Part shown: positions 55,633 through 64,000 of the stretch, piece by piece | Layout: each line of letters starts with the position of its first letter | How positions within the stretch are numbered: the first letter of the stretch is position 1 | Assembly (NCBI RefSeq): GCF_001467745.1 | Contig: NZ_LNYG01000013.1 | Span: forward strand, 617,909-681,908 | Length of the DNA: 64,000 nt | Direction: 5' to 3' | Source of the DNA: Legionella jamestowniensis | Lineage (GTDB): Bacteria; Pseudomonadota; Gammaproteobacteria; Legionellales; Legionellaceae | Notes under the pieces: generated by a model | The model's database searches: none | What the model was told of the DNA's origin: nothing | Seen by the model: only the letters and a program-made list of their open reading frames with translations | Translations under genes and position numbers: made by a program

Positions 55633-57135
55633 CTATAGAGTGAGTTCCGTGTTCCTTTTTAAAGGGGTTAAATTAAGTTTTTGCTCGACTTCGTCAGGAG
55701 TCATTTCTTTATAGCGCACGATAAAATCCTCTTGATGAACAATGCGATAATTACCGTTTTTTAATTGGCATTGTACTAATTCATTGCCAGGAAGTAATTT
55801 GCCCACATAGTGTTGACTGACGACTTTTCCTTGAGCCATTTTTAGCTTTGTGGAAACACGACCTTCATTGAGTAAACGCGCATCGATATCTATTTTCATA
55901 TCGTCTAAGCCAGAAAAAATTTGTAATGTATGAGTAACAGGCCCACGAGTATCATGTGGATCTTTAGCTTCAGTATTGGCATAACCAGTGTCTCCATTAA
56001 TAAAGACGACTTGATCATCATCACTTCTTAAAATTGCAGGATGATCACCACAAGGTTGATGCCCGGTAAGCACTAAAGAAATCTTATTTTTGGTTAAATA
56101 GGTGCTGACCTCGGGAGGTATAGAAATAAATTTTCGGTTATCATCGAGCATTGATGCGGTGACTATGGTTCTAAATGGAGCAGGAATATTCATTGAGAAT
56201 GTATCTAACGGGGAGCTGGCAGCACGTAATTGTAAAGGTAATTCTCCAGGGCATGAATCAGCCCATTTTTTAACCTCTGCTCGGAACCAGCAATTAAACT
56301 GACTTATCCATAGTCGAGCATTACTGATCGGCTCATCAGTAGGGATCATGCCAGGAATGCGACCAATGTTAATGGGTGTTAAGCCGCCATGAACAACTAA
56401 AATTTCTGTATTTGGAATAATGGCAGCAACTTGAGCGTGTTTCAGATAATCGCCGATCAGTCCATTGGGTGACGTCATCTCTATAATGCTGTTAAGTATC
56501 ATACCCTCTGAAATCTCATCGATTCTTTTCCCTAATTGCGTTGCTAATTCTTGCGCATGGTAAGCAAAGGTATGAGAGCAACCTAAATTCTCCTCAAGCA
56601 TCCAATTCAAATAAATAAGCTGACATTCTTCTATATTTAATGATTGTATATAATCGATTAGTTCAGTATGTCCCTGCGCTGATTTGCCTTTTTTAAGCAT
56701 GTGCTTTTTCACATAATCTGAGGGAATTGTATGAGGGCGCGATTGCAACCAATAAGGGGCTGTGCCATTGATTAGACGCTCACGAATATATTTGGGGTGT
56801 AATTCCGTATGAAATCGAGTTTTACTGGCTTCTCGATTGCCCGCTAACAAAAATACTCGGTCTGGATAACGCTTTTTGAATGAAAGCAACTGCTTAAGTA
56901 ATTTCACGTCTCCTGGGCCTCGATCAGTCAGGTCACCTCCATAAACAAAGAAAGGATTTACTGCGGAGGGCTGAAAAGTTAGCTGCCCATGCTTATCAAA
57001 TTCTACGAGATGGCTGCGTGCAATGGAGTTTGCAAAGGATGGGTAATGACCTTCACTATCTGTTATATGAAGAACACTGGTCGAAATACGACGACCATTT
57101 AGGCCGACGCTTCGTCGATATACGGCTCGAAACAT
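55633..57135 (-). CDS. calcineurin-like metallophosphatase
   Basis: This 500-residue protein has the metallophosphoesterase core in its N-terminal two thirds: D26 in ITDSEGH, GGDLTDRG at 66-73, LAGNRE around 98-102, VVHGGLTP, and LVLTGHQPCGDH. The motif order fits the PPP Ser/Thr phosphatase-like branch. The C-terminal third is not recognisable. Length and the insertions between motifs are unlike housekeeping phosphatases, so a Legionella-specific or effector role is possible. AAGGAGA precedes the ATG. Confidence 0.75.
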   Translation of the reverse strand: MFRAVYRRSVGLNGRRISTSVLHITDSEGHYPSFANSIARSHLVEFDKHGQLTFQPSAVNPFFVYGGDLTDRGPGDVKLLKQLLSFKKRYPDRVFLLAGNREASKTRFHTELHPKYIRERLINGTAPYWLQSRPHTIPSDYVKKHMLKKGKSAQGHTELIDYIQSLNIEECQLIYLNWMLEENLGCSHTFAYHAQELATQLGKRIDEISEGMILNSIIEMTSPNGLIGDYLKHAQVAAIIPNTEILVVHGGLTPINIGRIPGMIPTDEPISNARLWISQFNCWFRAEVKKWADSCPGELPLQLRAASSPLDTFSMNIPAPFRTIVTASMLDDNRKFISIPPEVSTYLTKNKISLVLTGHQPCGDHPAILRSDDDQVVFINGDTGYANTEAKDPHDTRGPVTHTLQIFSGLDDMKIDIDARLLNEGRVSTKLKMAQGKVVSQHYVGKLLPGNELVQCQLKNGNYRIVHQEDFIVRYKEMTPDEVEQKLNLTPLKRNTELTL

Positions 57136-57269
57136 AGAATAAATCTCCTTAGCTCATTCTAAACCCAATAGCGTTCACGCGATTCTGGTACTATCCACTC
57201 ATACCTATTCAAGCAAGGCTAGTTTACTTTTTTATTTAATCATTACAGGTCTATTGTCATTAGCAATAA

Positions 57270-58273
57270 TATCTCTACATTAAAAACAACACCACGGAGA
57301 TTAAGGACAAAATTTTTTCTGCCTTCCGACCGCGAAGTGCCATAAATACAAGACCTAAAAAAACTTTTTCCATTGGCAAAAAATTGTTTGGAAAAAGTGT
57401 TTTAAAGGTAGGTTCTAAAGCGAACGCCACTTTAGTGAAATCTATCATCAAAGACATGAAAGCAGAATCTGGGATCCCTGATGCACTAATTCATCACGGT
57501 AAATTTTTTAAAACAGAGAAAGGTTTTGCTTCTCATCGTGAACGTCTTTACTCAAAGCTTCTAAAACAAGCTGAACAATATGATCAAGATTACTTAACCT
57601 TGATCAATGAAATGTCAGCTATAGATATAAAATTGACCGTTATTAGAATGCAAATGATGAATGAAATTGAAGCACTACATTCTGCCGAACATCAACCGTT
57701 AAAAGCAAAAATGATGGCAGTCGATACACAACTGTATTCTCACTCTCGGCAAGTAGAAAAAATTTCGAAGGATATTGAACGTATTAAAGTGCTAAAGGAT
57801 AGGCTAATTGAAATCCAACTTAAAAAAGATGATATCCGAGCAAAAAAAGTAATTTGCGCAAAAGAAAGCAATAAACTAACTCATGAAATTAAGACGTTGA
57901 GCAAACGAAAGGAAAAAATGCTGATCATGTAATTTCTCTACCGACCAGCGAAAGCGGTAAGCACTTTTTTATTGATGAAATTGATGTGCTACAACAAATT
58001 AAGGAAAACAGTAAAGGGCACACTAAATACCAATTGTTTGGTGAAAATTGTGCTCGAAATGTGAAAGGTTGTTTGTTGGCTGCTATTCGTAAAAACAAAG
58101 AATTAAACAATGCATTGGAAAAAATGGATGATTTACCTAAAGATTTCTTCAGATACAAATTCCTTGAAACCCCAGGCTCTGTCATGAAATGGGTATTGGA
58201 ACTTTCTAACCGTTTAGACACATTAAATAAAAATTATGACCCTAGTTTAACTTCCTCAAACGGTTGTAATTAA
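57270..58273 (+). pseudogene. effector-like coiled-coil gene, frameshifted and without a start
   Basis: An open frame runs from after the stop at 57267-57269 to 57932, with a long charged coiled coil (about 57550-57900) but no ATG or GTG start at its beginning; TTG at 57384 is the only candidate. At the run of six As (57913-57918) it goes out of frame. The next frame continues without a break as HVISLPTSESGKHFFIDE and so on to 58273, with a conserved-looking YQLFGENCARNVKGC near its middle. One lost A explains the break. The N-terminal part also seems to be missing. A sequencing error at the A run is the alternative to decay. Confidence 0.6.
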
Positions 58274-58409
58274 ATAATTTATATAAGAACATAAACACTA
58301 GCTCAAGATGTCCTTTATGCTACTGCGTCATTTTATTTAAACGCTTAGGGATATCTTATAAATTTATTACAACGGGTAGACCTTTTGATAAATTAATTAG
58401 AGATGAAAC

Positions 58410-60098
58410 TTAAACTCTAATATTTATTCCTAAACGCAGTATATTATAATTAAATTTTGAATTTACACTGTATATTACCGAACCAGGCCTCAAAGAATCC
58501 GCAGGGGGAATGCTATTGTCTATAGTATTCACACGCAAGCTGCCCAAATCCACATAAAGATATTCTGCTTTTAAAGTAGCACGGTGGGTAATAGAATACT
58601 CAACCCCAGTTCCTACACTCAAGCCTGACTTATTCTTTGAAATAGCTCCCTCCGAACACACAAAACTTGCAGAGCATGGTAAACTTACTACTCGTTGATC
58701 AAATTTACTATTTACTCTACCAAAGGCTGGACCTCCTGAAAGAAAAATCAACATATTCGAAGACACTAACTTTCCAACTCGCCCACGAATTGTTGAAAGC
58801 CACAACAGATCTTTTTCTGTTGTGGTTGTAATATTAGATGTGGATAAGGTAGTGGCATTAGTTCCACCAATCGATGTATAGTTTAAATCCGCCTCAATAC
58901 CCGCAATAAAATTATTCACTTGCCAGTTATACCCAATCTCCCCGCCTGCTAGAAAACCTTCACTTGACACATTCAGATTTTTAGGTGATCTATCTTGATT
59001 TGTAAGGATTAGTGCACTTGGTGAAGAGGGATTAATATATACGTTATTTGTGTTTATACCGTATCCAATATTTCCTCCTACATATAGACCTGGCCATAAA
59101 TAAGAATCAGATTTAGTAGATAGTAGTTTTAATATATTATCATCCGCATCAAACCTGTAGTTGGTTTGTATCAGTAATCCATAGCTTTTTTGTATATCCT
59201 CACTAGGATCAGGTTGCCCACCGGCTGCTGTTTGTTCAAAACGTGTATATCCATTCGTTTTTATATACCAAATACGGCCGCCAGCACCAACGCTTAAATT
59301 ATTAGACAACATCCAATTTAAAATGGCGTCAACTTGTGCCCCACTTCCTTTGCCATCATACTGAAGACCTTGAAGTGCAGGTCGAAGATTATGATTATCA
59401 TCCGCTTTAAAATAGCTATAAATATAGGCTGCATCAACTAACACATTTAACGTTTCACTTAGTTGAATAGTCCCATTTGCTCCAATTCGCAATGAATTCC
59501 AGATAAGATCATAATTCATGATATTTACACTTTTTGGAATACTTGGGATACAAATCGCGCTTGGCCCCGCTTGGTTACAGCCAAAGGCATTTAAACGCTC
59601 GTTCCAAAAATGATAACCGATAAATCCTCCTAACTGCCAATTCATCCCTGAAAACAAAGCATAACCTATATCTGTACTTAGATATTTAAGAGAACCATGG
59701 TTTTGTGATGCAATGGCGTTGCTGTAAACATCAATACCGTTAGGGTTACCAGGAAAATCTTCGTTTTGGACATCACCATTATGGATGGAGCCCCCACCTA
59801 AATAACCTTTAAGGAAAAAACCATTTTCATGCTTTAATTGCCAAAAACCCTCTGCAGCATTCCCTGTTAAATTATCATAGGTAAGGCGAGACGCTAATAA
59901 TGAGTTTAATCCAGTCGGCGCTAAAAAATTTCTAGTGGGTCCAAACAGTTTATGTTCGAATGTGTTGGTACTGAGCCAGTATCTTGGTCCAAACTCGAAG
60001 GTCCAAGGTGATTTGAAGGTATATTTTTCTCCCATGGTCCCGCTAAAGGTAGTTGAAGTGACTAAACATAAACCGCTTAAAATGGCAACTAACTTCAT
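58410..60098 (-). CDS. outer-membrane protein with two fused beta-barrel regions
   Basis: This 562-residue protein has a signal peptide, then an N-terminal barrel-like region of about 300 residues (WTFEFGPRYWLSTNTFEH, SRLTYDNLTGNAAEGFWQL; omptin-like spacing of strands). A second region from about residue 330 begins WPGLYVGGNIGYG, has AGGEIGYNWQVNNFIAGIEA, and ends YNILRLGINIRV, which is the Omp25/RopB-like eight-stranded barrel. Such tandem-barrel proteins are known in rhizobia and other groups; the function is unclear. Confidence 0.75.
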   Translation of the reverse strand: MKLVAILSGLCLVTSTTFSGTMGEKYTFKSPWTFEFGPRYWLSTNTFEHKLFGPTRNFLAPTGLNSLLASRLTYDNLTGNAAEGFWQLKHENGFFLKGYLGGGSIHNGDVQNEDFPGNPNGIDVYSNAIASQNHGSLKYLSTDIGYALFSGMNWQLGGFIGYHFWNERLNAFGCNQAGPSAICIPSIPKSVNIMNYDLIWNSLRIGANGTIQLSETLNVLVDAAYIYSYFKADDNHNLRPALQGLQYDGKGSGAQVDAILNWMLSNNLSVGAGGRIWYIKTNGYTRFEQTAAGGQPDPSEDIQKSYGLLIQTNYRFDADDNILKLLSTKSDSYLWPGLYVGGNIGYGINTNNVYINPSSPSALILTNQDRSPKNLNVSSEGFLAGGEIGYNWQVNNFIAGIEADLNYTSIGGTNATTLSTSNITTTTEKDLLWLSTIRGRVGKLVSSNMLIFLSGGPAFGRVNSKFDQRVVSLPCSASFVCSEGAISKNKSGLSVGTGVEYSITHRATLKAEYLYVDLGSLRVNTIDNSIPPADSLRPGSVIYSVNSKFNYNILRLGINIRV

Positions 60099-60342
60099 CT
60101 TATTTGTTGTCCTTAACTTCTACATCCTAGAGTTAACACGCATGTTCATTGAAATCGAAACTTATTAATAATCAAGTAATAAGTTTAAAAAAAACTAAAA
60201 GCATATAGTAATTATTTGCCTACATCAACAAGGATTTCCGGTAGTCCCCTTCTTTTGTAAGCAGGAATGAAAGATAGTCAAACCAGAAGATATTTCGGAG
60301 TACAATAAGTTTAGGATAAAAAAATAATTTAGGTTCTTTATA

Positions 60343-60370
60343 CAGCTTGGCACGCACTTTAGCCAAGCTG
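60343..60370 (-). terminator. hairpin downstream of the second SnoaL-like gene
   Basis: CAGCTTGGC (60343-60351) and GCCAAGCTG (60362-60370) form a perfect 9-base-pair stem with a 10-base loop. It lies about 50 bases beyond the stop of the SnoaL-like gene on the minus strand. A T-rich stretch occurs only further on, so this is a probable rather than certain terminator. Confidence 0.5.
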
Positions 60371-60418
60371 TTAATAATTTTGTACTAGGAATTACGGAAA
60401 TAATAGTACAGCTTCTCT

Positions 60419-60841
60419 TTAACCACTTACTGGAAAAGAACCATTTTCTGCGTTGCGATAATCGGGGAAAGAGCAGTGGGTATGAGCAATTTTCCAAACT
60501 CCTTCCTCTTTTTCAGCGATGAGCGTGCCTCGTAAATGCTCAAATGTATATTTAGTACCATCAATAATCACATAGGCAGTGCAAATTGCGGCAGTCCACA
60601 AAGCATTCTGCGACGTAGGTATAAATCTTATAATTTCAATCTCACTATACTCTGACTGATTCCAATCTCTAAGCAATTGCATTTCAATTCCTTTTAAGCC
60701 CTCGCGGTATTCATCAAGTCCTGAACCCCACATGGTTGAATTCCTGGTAAATAAATTTATTAAAAAATGTAAATCACGCTTTTTATATCCCTCACAAAAC
60801 TGTCTAAAAAGTTGCTCTGTAGATTTTTCTACAATTTTCAT
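60419..60841 (-). CDS. SnoaL-like/NTF2-fold protein
   Basis: This 140-residue protein has the NTF2-like layout: an N-terminal helix (FRQFCEGYKKRDLHFLINLF), NSTMWGSGLDEYREGLKGIE and a C-terminal sheet ending VWKIAHTHCSFP, as in the SnoaL_3 group. The ATG at 60841 has GGAGG five bases upstream. It follows the LuxR-type gene after a short intergenic terminator-like dyad. The ligand or reaction is unknown. Confidence 0.78.
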   Translation of the reverse strand: MKIVEKSTEQLFRQFCEGYKKRDLHFLINLFTRNSTMWGSGLDEYREGLKGIEMQLLRDWNQSEYSEIEIIRFIPTSQNALWTAAICTAYVIIDGTKYTFEHLRGTLIAEKEEGVWKIAHTHCSFPDYRNAENGSFPVSG

Positions 60842-60898
60842 AATGACCTCCACATCAATAAAAGTTGATGGAGTATGAAATATCTCAGAAGAAAAATC

Positions 60899-60919
60899 TG
60901 TCCGTAACGTATACGGACA
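60899..60919 (-). terminator. terminator-like dyad between the LuxR-type and SnoaL-like genes
   Basis: TGTCCGTA (60899-60906), a 5-base loop, and TACGGACA (60912-60919) form a perfect 8-base-pair dyad. On the minus strand it starts one base after the LuxR-type stop codon and is followed by GATTTTTC, the form of a rho-independent terminator. A regulator-binding site for the next gene is a second possibility. Confidence 0.7.
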
Positions 60920-60920
60920 A

Positions 60921-61685
60921 TTACCCGTGTATAATCCGTTCAAGCTGAGAATAGGATATGTACCCTGTACGTCGTTTTAATCTGATAAGGTAAGTTTCCA
61001 CCGTTCGTGGGGAAATTTCTAGTATGTCTGCGATTTGTTTGTAGGAAAATCCTTGCAGAACAAATCTTATGCAAGCCAATTCTTGGGTTGTTATATAAGT
61101 CAGTCCTGCTTTACCCCTGACTTGAATTTTTCCTTTACTCAAGCACATGTCTTGATAATTCACATCTCTATAAGCTTTAGGTAATGCAATAGCGCTCTTA
61201 TCCATAATATGCAGTAAATCCTTATTTTGCTTGTCAAAATCATAAATAAACTGCTCTATGATCTTTACTTTATTTAAATAAAACGAACCAGGATTAGCAT
61301 GCTCATAGGGTAAAGCAACGGCTATCATGTCGTAGTAGTTTTTAGTACGTCGCACCAAAGTTAAGCCATTATGAAAATTAAGTTTCTCTCTGGCCAATTG
61401 TAAAGGTGCTGTCGGAGGTAGCGCTTCATCCCATAGGAACCAATAGAAAGGCAAACTTTCATGCTCGTTTTCATACGAAGAAAAAACGATAGGTTGATCA
61501 TGATACTCTTTAATGTGCTCAAAAAAACCTGGATTATTCGTTAAGCAGTTGATTGAACCATCAGCATAACACCGAAGGTATTGAAAATAATTAAACCCAA
61601 AGGTTTCAAGCAAAAAACAACTTGCTTCTTTCACTTTATCTTTCAGGGTAAAGATAGGATGATCTAAATCTATTTCAATAGGCAT
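60921..61685 (-). CDS. LuxR-family transcriptional regulator without a linked synthase
   Basis: This 254-residue protein has an N-terminal sensor region of about 170 residues that only loosely resembles autoinducer-binding domains, and a C-terminal LuxR helix-turn-helix at about 195-250 (ITTQELACIRFVLQGFSYKQ, then IADILEISPRTVETYLIRLK). Legionella encodes several such LuxR proteins and no acyl-homoserine-lactone synthase; none is seen here either. Targets are unknown; the adjacent SnoaL-like gene is the first candidate. Being 6 kb from the biosynthetic cluster, it could also act on that. Confidence 0.85.
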   Translation of the reverse strand: MPIEIDLDHPIFTLKDKVKEASCFLLETFGFNYFQYLRCYADGSINCLTNNPGFFEHIKEYHDQPIVFSSYENEHESLPFYWFLWDEALPPTAPLQLAREKLNFHNGLTLVRRTKNYYDMIAVALPYEHANPGSFYLNKVKIIEQFIYDFDKQNKDLLHIMDKSAIALPKAYRDVNYQDMCLSKGKIQVRGKAGLTYITTQELACIRFVLQGFSYKQIADILEISPRTVETYLIRLKRRTGYISYSQLERIIHG

Positions 61686-62148
61686 GATGGGTCATATTCT
61701 TCAATGGAGCTATATTATATTATGGAAAAATTTACCTATAAAAAAGTAGCTAATTAACGGCTAAAAAAAATCGCACTAAGAACTCAATCGTGAAGAGAAA
61801 AAAATTGATAGGCAGGTAAGGGGACTCTTAACTGCAGACTTTGGCATTCACGTTTGAACACTACCAAAACTCATCTTGGATAGAAACGTGAAATAAGCTA
61901 CTTTGCTAAAAATCAGTTTTTTTGGCTGGAATAAACAAAACCGTTTGCAAGCAAACGGACTACCTTGCTGAACGAATTTCTATTTGACAGCTAAATTCGG
62001 TTTTTGTATTCTCATTCAGTATTCGCTCTTCCTAAGCGAGCACCCTTCCAGCGCAAAACTCTCAGAGAGTAGGAAATTTCGATTTTATATTTGAAAAATA
62101 AATATTAGGAAGGGGGTGTTTATTTTTCGCTAATATAAGGTCGAAGTT
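61686..62148. other. intergenic stretch with a promoter and a hairpin
   Basis: These 463 bases hold no gene. CCGTTTGC-AA-GCAAACGG (61941-61958) is a perfect 8-base-pair stem with only two loop bases. TTGACA at 61984-61989, 17 bases, then TATTCT at 62007-62012 is a plausible plus-strand promoter for the ATPase gene, leaving a leader of about 130 bases. Confidence 0.45.
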
Positions 62149-62949
62149 ATGTCATTATCTAAAACAATTCCTTCAATACAGTCGCTGAAACAAATTGCAA
62201 AAAAAATATCGTCAACCAAAAATATTCATTTAAGCCAAGCGCTTGATTTGGTTGCTAATGATTATGGTTTTACTCATTGGACAACTTTGCTTAAGTACTT
62301 TAAATCAATTCGTATAAATAATATTGAATCTTTTTGGCAGTCTTTTCTACCTGGCGAAATGATACTATTATCAGCACCTGAAGGTGCAGGAAAATTGTCC
62401 TTTGCTTTAAATATTGCTGCATATGCCGCACAAAAAAATTTACACGTTAAATATTTTTCAATGCATATGAATGCCCCTTTCATAATTGAGCGCTTAAATA
62501 AAATTGTCAAGACAAAGTTAGTTGGTGATTGGCTAAATAAAGGGTATTTGGTAGTAGAAGAAAGGAATTTTGATCAAAAAACATTAGTAGAAGAAATAGA
62601 AAATAATACACCATATACTTTGTTAATTATTGATTATTTACAAGCCATTAAATCACATGGTGGCCGTGAACCGTATAATGATCTTTTACAAAAAATTAAA
62701 TTAACAGCACAACAGCATGCATCAAGGGTATTAATACTCAGTCAAATTAATGAAGAATGCAGCGTTGATTCCCTGGATTATATTGCGGGGGGGCGATATA
62801 TTGGTAAACATTTCAGCCATGCTATTCATATAGAACAAAAGCACATAGAAAACCAGGATCACCGGAGTTTAGTTTTGGTAAAATCAATACATTACCAAAA
62901 ACAAAAATTACTTTTACAGTTTAATAAAGGTAATTATCGTTTTGTTTAA
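62149..62949 (+). CDS. orphan DnaB/RecA-like ATPase
   Basis: This 266-residue protein has a helical N-terminal domain (about 10-55, LSQALDLVANDYGFTHWTTL) of the type seen before P-loop domains in plasmid and accessory proteins, then a RecA-like core. The Walker A is APEGAGKLS (76-84), with Leu where Ser/Thr is usual, and the Walker B region is LLIIDYLQAI, the DnaB-like form. It is smaller than DnaB and lacks its N-terminal primase-binding domain. It may have a role in a mobile element; ATP hydrolysis is uncertain given the Walker A change. Confidence 0.7.
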   Translation: MSLSKTIPSIQSLKQIAKKISSTKNIHLSQALDLVANDYGFTHWTTLLKYFKSIRINNIESFWQSFLPGEMILLSAPEGAGKLSFALNIAAYAAQKNLHVKYFSMHMNAPFIIERLNKIVKTKLVGDWLNKGYLVVEERNFDQKTLVEEIENNTPYTLLIIDYLQAIKSHGGREPYNDLLQKIKLTAQQHASRVLILSQINEECSVDSLDYIAGGRYIGKHFSHAIHIEQKHIENQDHRSLVLVKSIHYQKQKLLLQFNKGNYRFV

Positions 62950-63710
62950 TGACTTTCAAAGCTAAAGACAGCTGAGAGTAACAGGGTCAGATCTTGCCTT
63001 TGCCCTATCGAAACAGCTTGGGGTCCTGCTAGAGAAAGCAAAAAGCAAGAACTAACCCCCTTACCTTTTTTCCTACCTCCCGCCTCTAAAAACAAGCGAC
63101 TATCATTATGTAGCGTGCTTTGATTGCCTTTTAATGCAAGAACATAATGGCTTTTTTGTCTATTATTTGGTTAGCATTTCTTTCTGCGACCCCATGGCGT
63201 CAATACTAACGATCATCCACCAGCGTATACAGAATGGGACTCTTTGCAGGAGATTTTTCGCTAGGCTCATGAAAGAAGGCATATTTTAATGGAATAGCCG
63301 TGACATAGCCCTTCAACTTATTCGACTCTTAGCTGAGTATCATTTTGATTTGAGCCCTTAGGCTTAACCGAAGAATTCGACTGATTAAAATGATGTATGA
63401 GCAAAATTCCCAAGAACGGGGCACTCGATTAGTTTAGGAAAAGCAATAATTTTCATTAAATCAACCCTGAAGATTTTGTGCTTTTTTTGCACGACATTCG
63501 AAACATGAAAGTGTAGATGAAGCAATCATCGATTTGAAAAAATTAATGAGGAGAATTGACTTTTTTTTTTCAAAATTTGCGATATTTCCAATAATGTCCT
63601 ACGCCATTCTTCATTATCTATGCTTAACCCAACTTGTCTTCAAGCATAGATTGCAAGTTGTTTACCTTGCATGTCCAATTTCACTATTCAGGTTGTTAGG
63701 TTAATTTTAA
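62950..63710. other. 761 bases without an intact gene, probably decayed coding sequence
   Basis: All six frames are interrupted often. Short runs look like former coding sequence, for example around 63194-63360, where two plus-strand frames each give 30-40 residues before a stop. GGGTCAGATCTTGCC at about 62986-63000 resembles sequence found beside REP-associated transposase genes. No terminal inverted repeats were found, so no element is called. Confidence 0.4.
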
Positions 63711-63878
63711 CTAGAATCCAATAGGTACTTTACCTAATAGAACAAGGATCAGATAGATAACCAAGATAAGTCCGATAATTCCCATCGGTGTATATCCCCA
63801 GCTCCTACTATACCCCCATCTTGGTACGCTACCCAAAAGTAACAGGATGAGCAGAATTAGTAAAATTGTTCCTAACAT
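63711..63878 (-). CDS. DUF3309 small membrane protein
   Basis: This 55-residue protein has two hydrophobic segments flanking VPRWGYSRSWGYTPMG, the DUF3309 pattern (LLLLG-PRW-YSR-WGY-P-G). The ATG at 63878 gives the family N-terminus MLGTILLILL and has AAGGAAG upstream. Function is unknown. Confidence 0.85.
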   Translation of the reverse strand: MLGTILLILLILLLLGSVPRWGYSRSWGYTPMGIIGLILVIYLILVLLGKVPIGF

Positions 63879-63979
63879 GATAACTTCCTTAAAAATCCAT
63901 TCAAAGTAATTATAGCACAATTCGCATATGCACTTCAGGCTATACTTACATACATGTAGATAATAAAGGTAGGTAAATT

Positions 63980-64000
63980 ATGGAAAATGAACGAATAAGG
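63980..64000 (+). CDS. possible gene start at the window edge
   Basis: An ATG at 63980 follows AGGT and opens seven codons (MENERIR) before the window ends. Nothing can be said of the product. Confidence 0.3.

Noticed and set aside
57913-57918. Programmed -1 ribosomal frameshift site
   Set aside because: The A6 run is not a proper X-XXY-YYZ heptamer in the zero frame, no downstream structure was noticed, and the upstream gene lacks a normal start, so decay is simpler.
60899-60919. lux-box-like operator
   Set aside because: The dyad lies one base after the LuxR-type stop and is followed by a T run on that strand, so a terminator explains it better; kept only as an alternative.
62986-63710. 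REP-associated transposase or insertion sequence
   Set aside because: Only a short flank-like sequence was seen; no transposase motif, no terminal repeats and many stops.

Overview
The window is AT-rich, densely coded gammaproteobacterial DNA that looks like a Legionella species other than a simple copy of L. pneumophila. The reasons are the mix of ordinary gammaproteobacterial genes (hslVU, rpmE, deoB, xth paralogs, malic enzyme, nudC) with eukaryote-like proteins typical of Legionella effectors (an F-box protein, an F-box-like/RCC1-repeat protein, a papain-like candidate, a metallophosphatase), several Pht-like major facilitator transporters and two-barrel outer-membrane proteins. No rRNA, tRNA, CRISPR array or complete insertion sequence was seen.

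Layout. 1-3.1 kb is an accessory segment: a gene remnant cut off at its 5' end, a RelE-like toxin/XRE antitoxin operon with three evenly spaced operator palindromes, a HEPN-like protein and a tyrosine recombinase. 3.3-21.8 kb is housekeeping: two tandem MFS genes, malic enzyme, L31, a periplasmic carbonic anhydrase, two exonuclease III paralogs, WrbA- and ArsC-like genes, YihY, a SulP permease, HslVU, a Zur/Fur-type regulator, and phosphopentomutase joined to two more MFS genes. 21.9-33 kb mixes effector-like genes with metabolism: F-box protein, alcohol dehydrogenase, multicopper oxidase, RCC1 protein, acetolactate synthase, papain-like candidate.

The most interesting region is 33.1-54.6 kb, a biosynthetic gene cluster. 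Three genes (aminotransferase, HPPD-like dioxygenase with hydroxymandelate-synthase residues, FMN alpha-hydroxyacid oxidase) make up the 4-hydroxyphenylglycine (Hpg) route known from actinobacterial glycopeptide pathways. Divergent from them lie a SnoaL-like protein, an FAD aromatic hydroxylase and a formyltransferase fused to eroded condensation and adenylation domains. Facing these is an operon of an MFS exporter, an A-T-KS-AT(inactive)-T hybrid synthetase, a C-A-T-reductase synthetase, a polytopic membrane protein and a short-chain dehydrogenase. The inferred product is a small peptide-ketide released reductively as an aldehyde or alcohol, possibly carrying an Hpg-derived aromatic unit. Neither complete adenylation domain has a specificity code I recognise as Hpg, so the link between the Hpg genes and the assembly line is inference.

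54.8-64 kb holds nudC, a phosphatase, a frameshifted effector-like pseudogene, a double-barrel outer-membrane protein, a SnoaL-like gene next to a LuxR-type regulator without a synthase, an orphan DnaB/RecA-like ATPase, about 760 bases with no intact gene, and a DUF3309 peptide.
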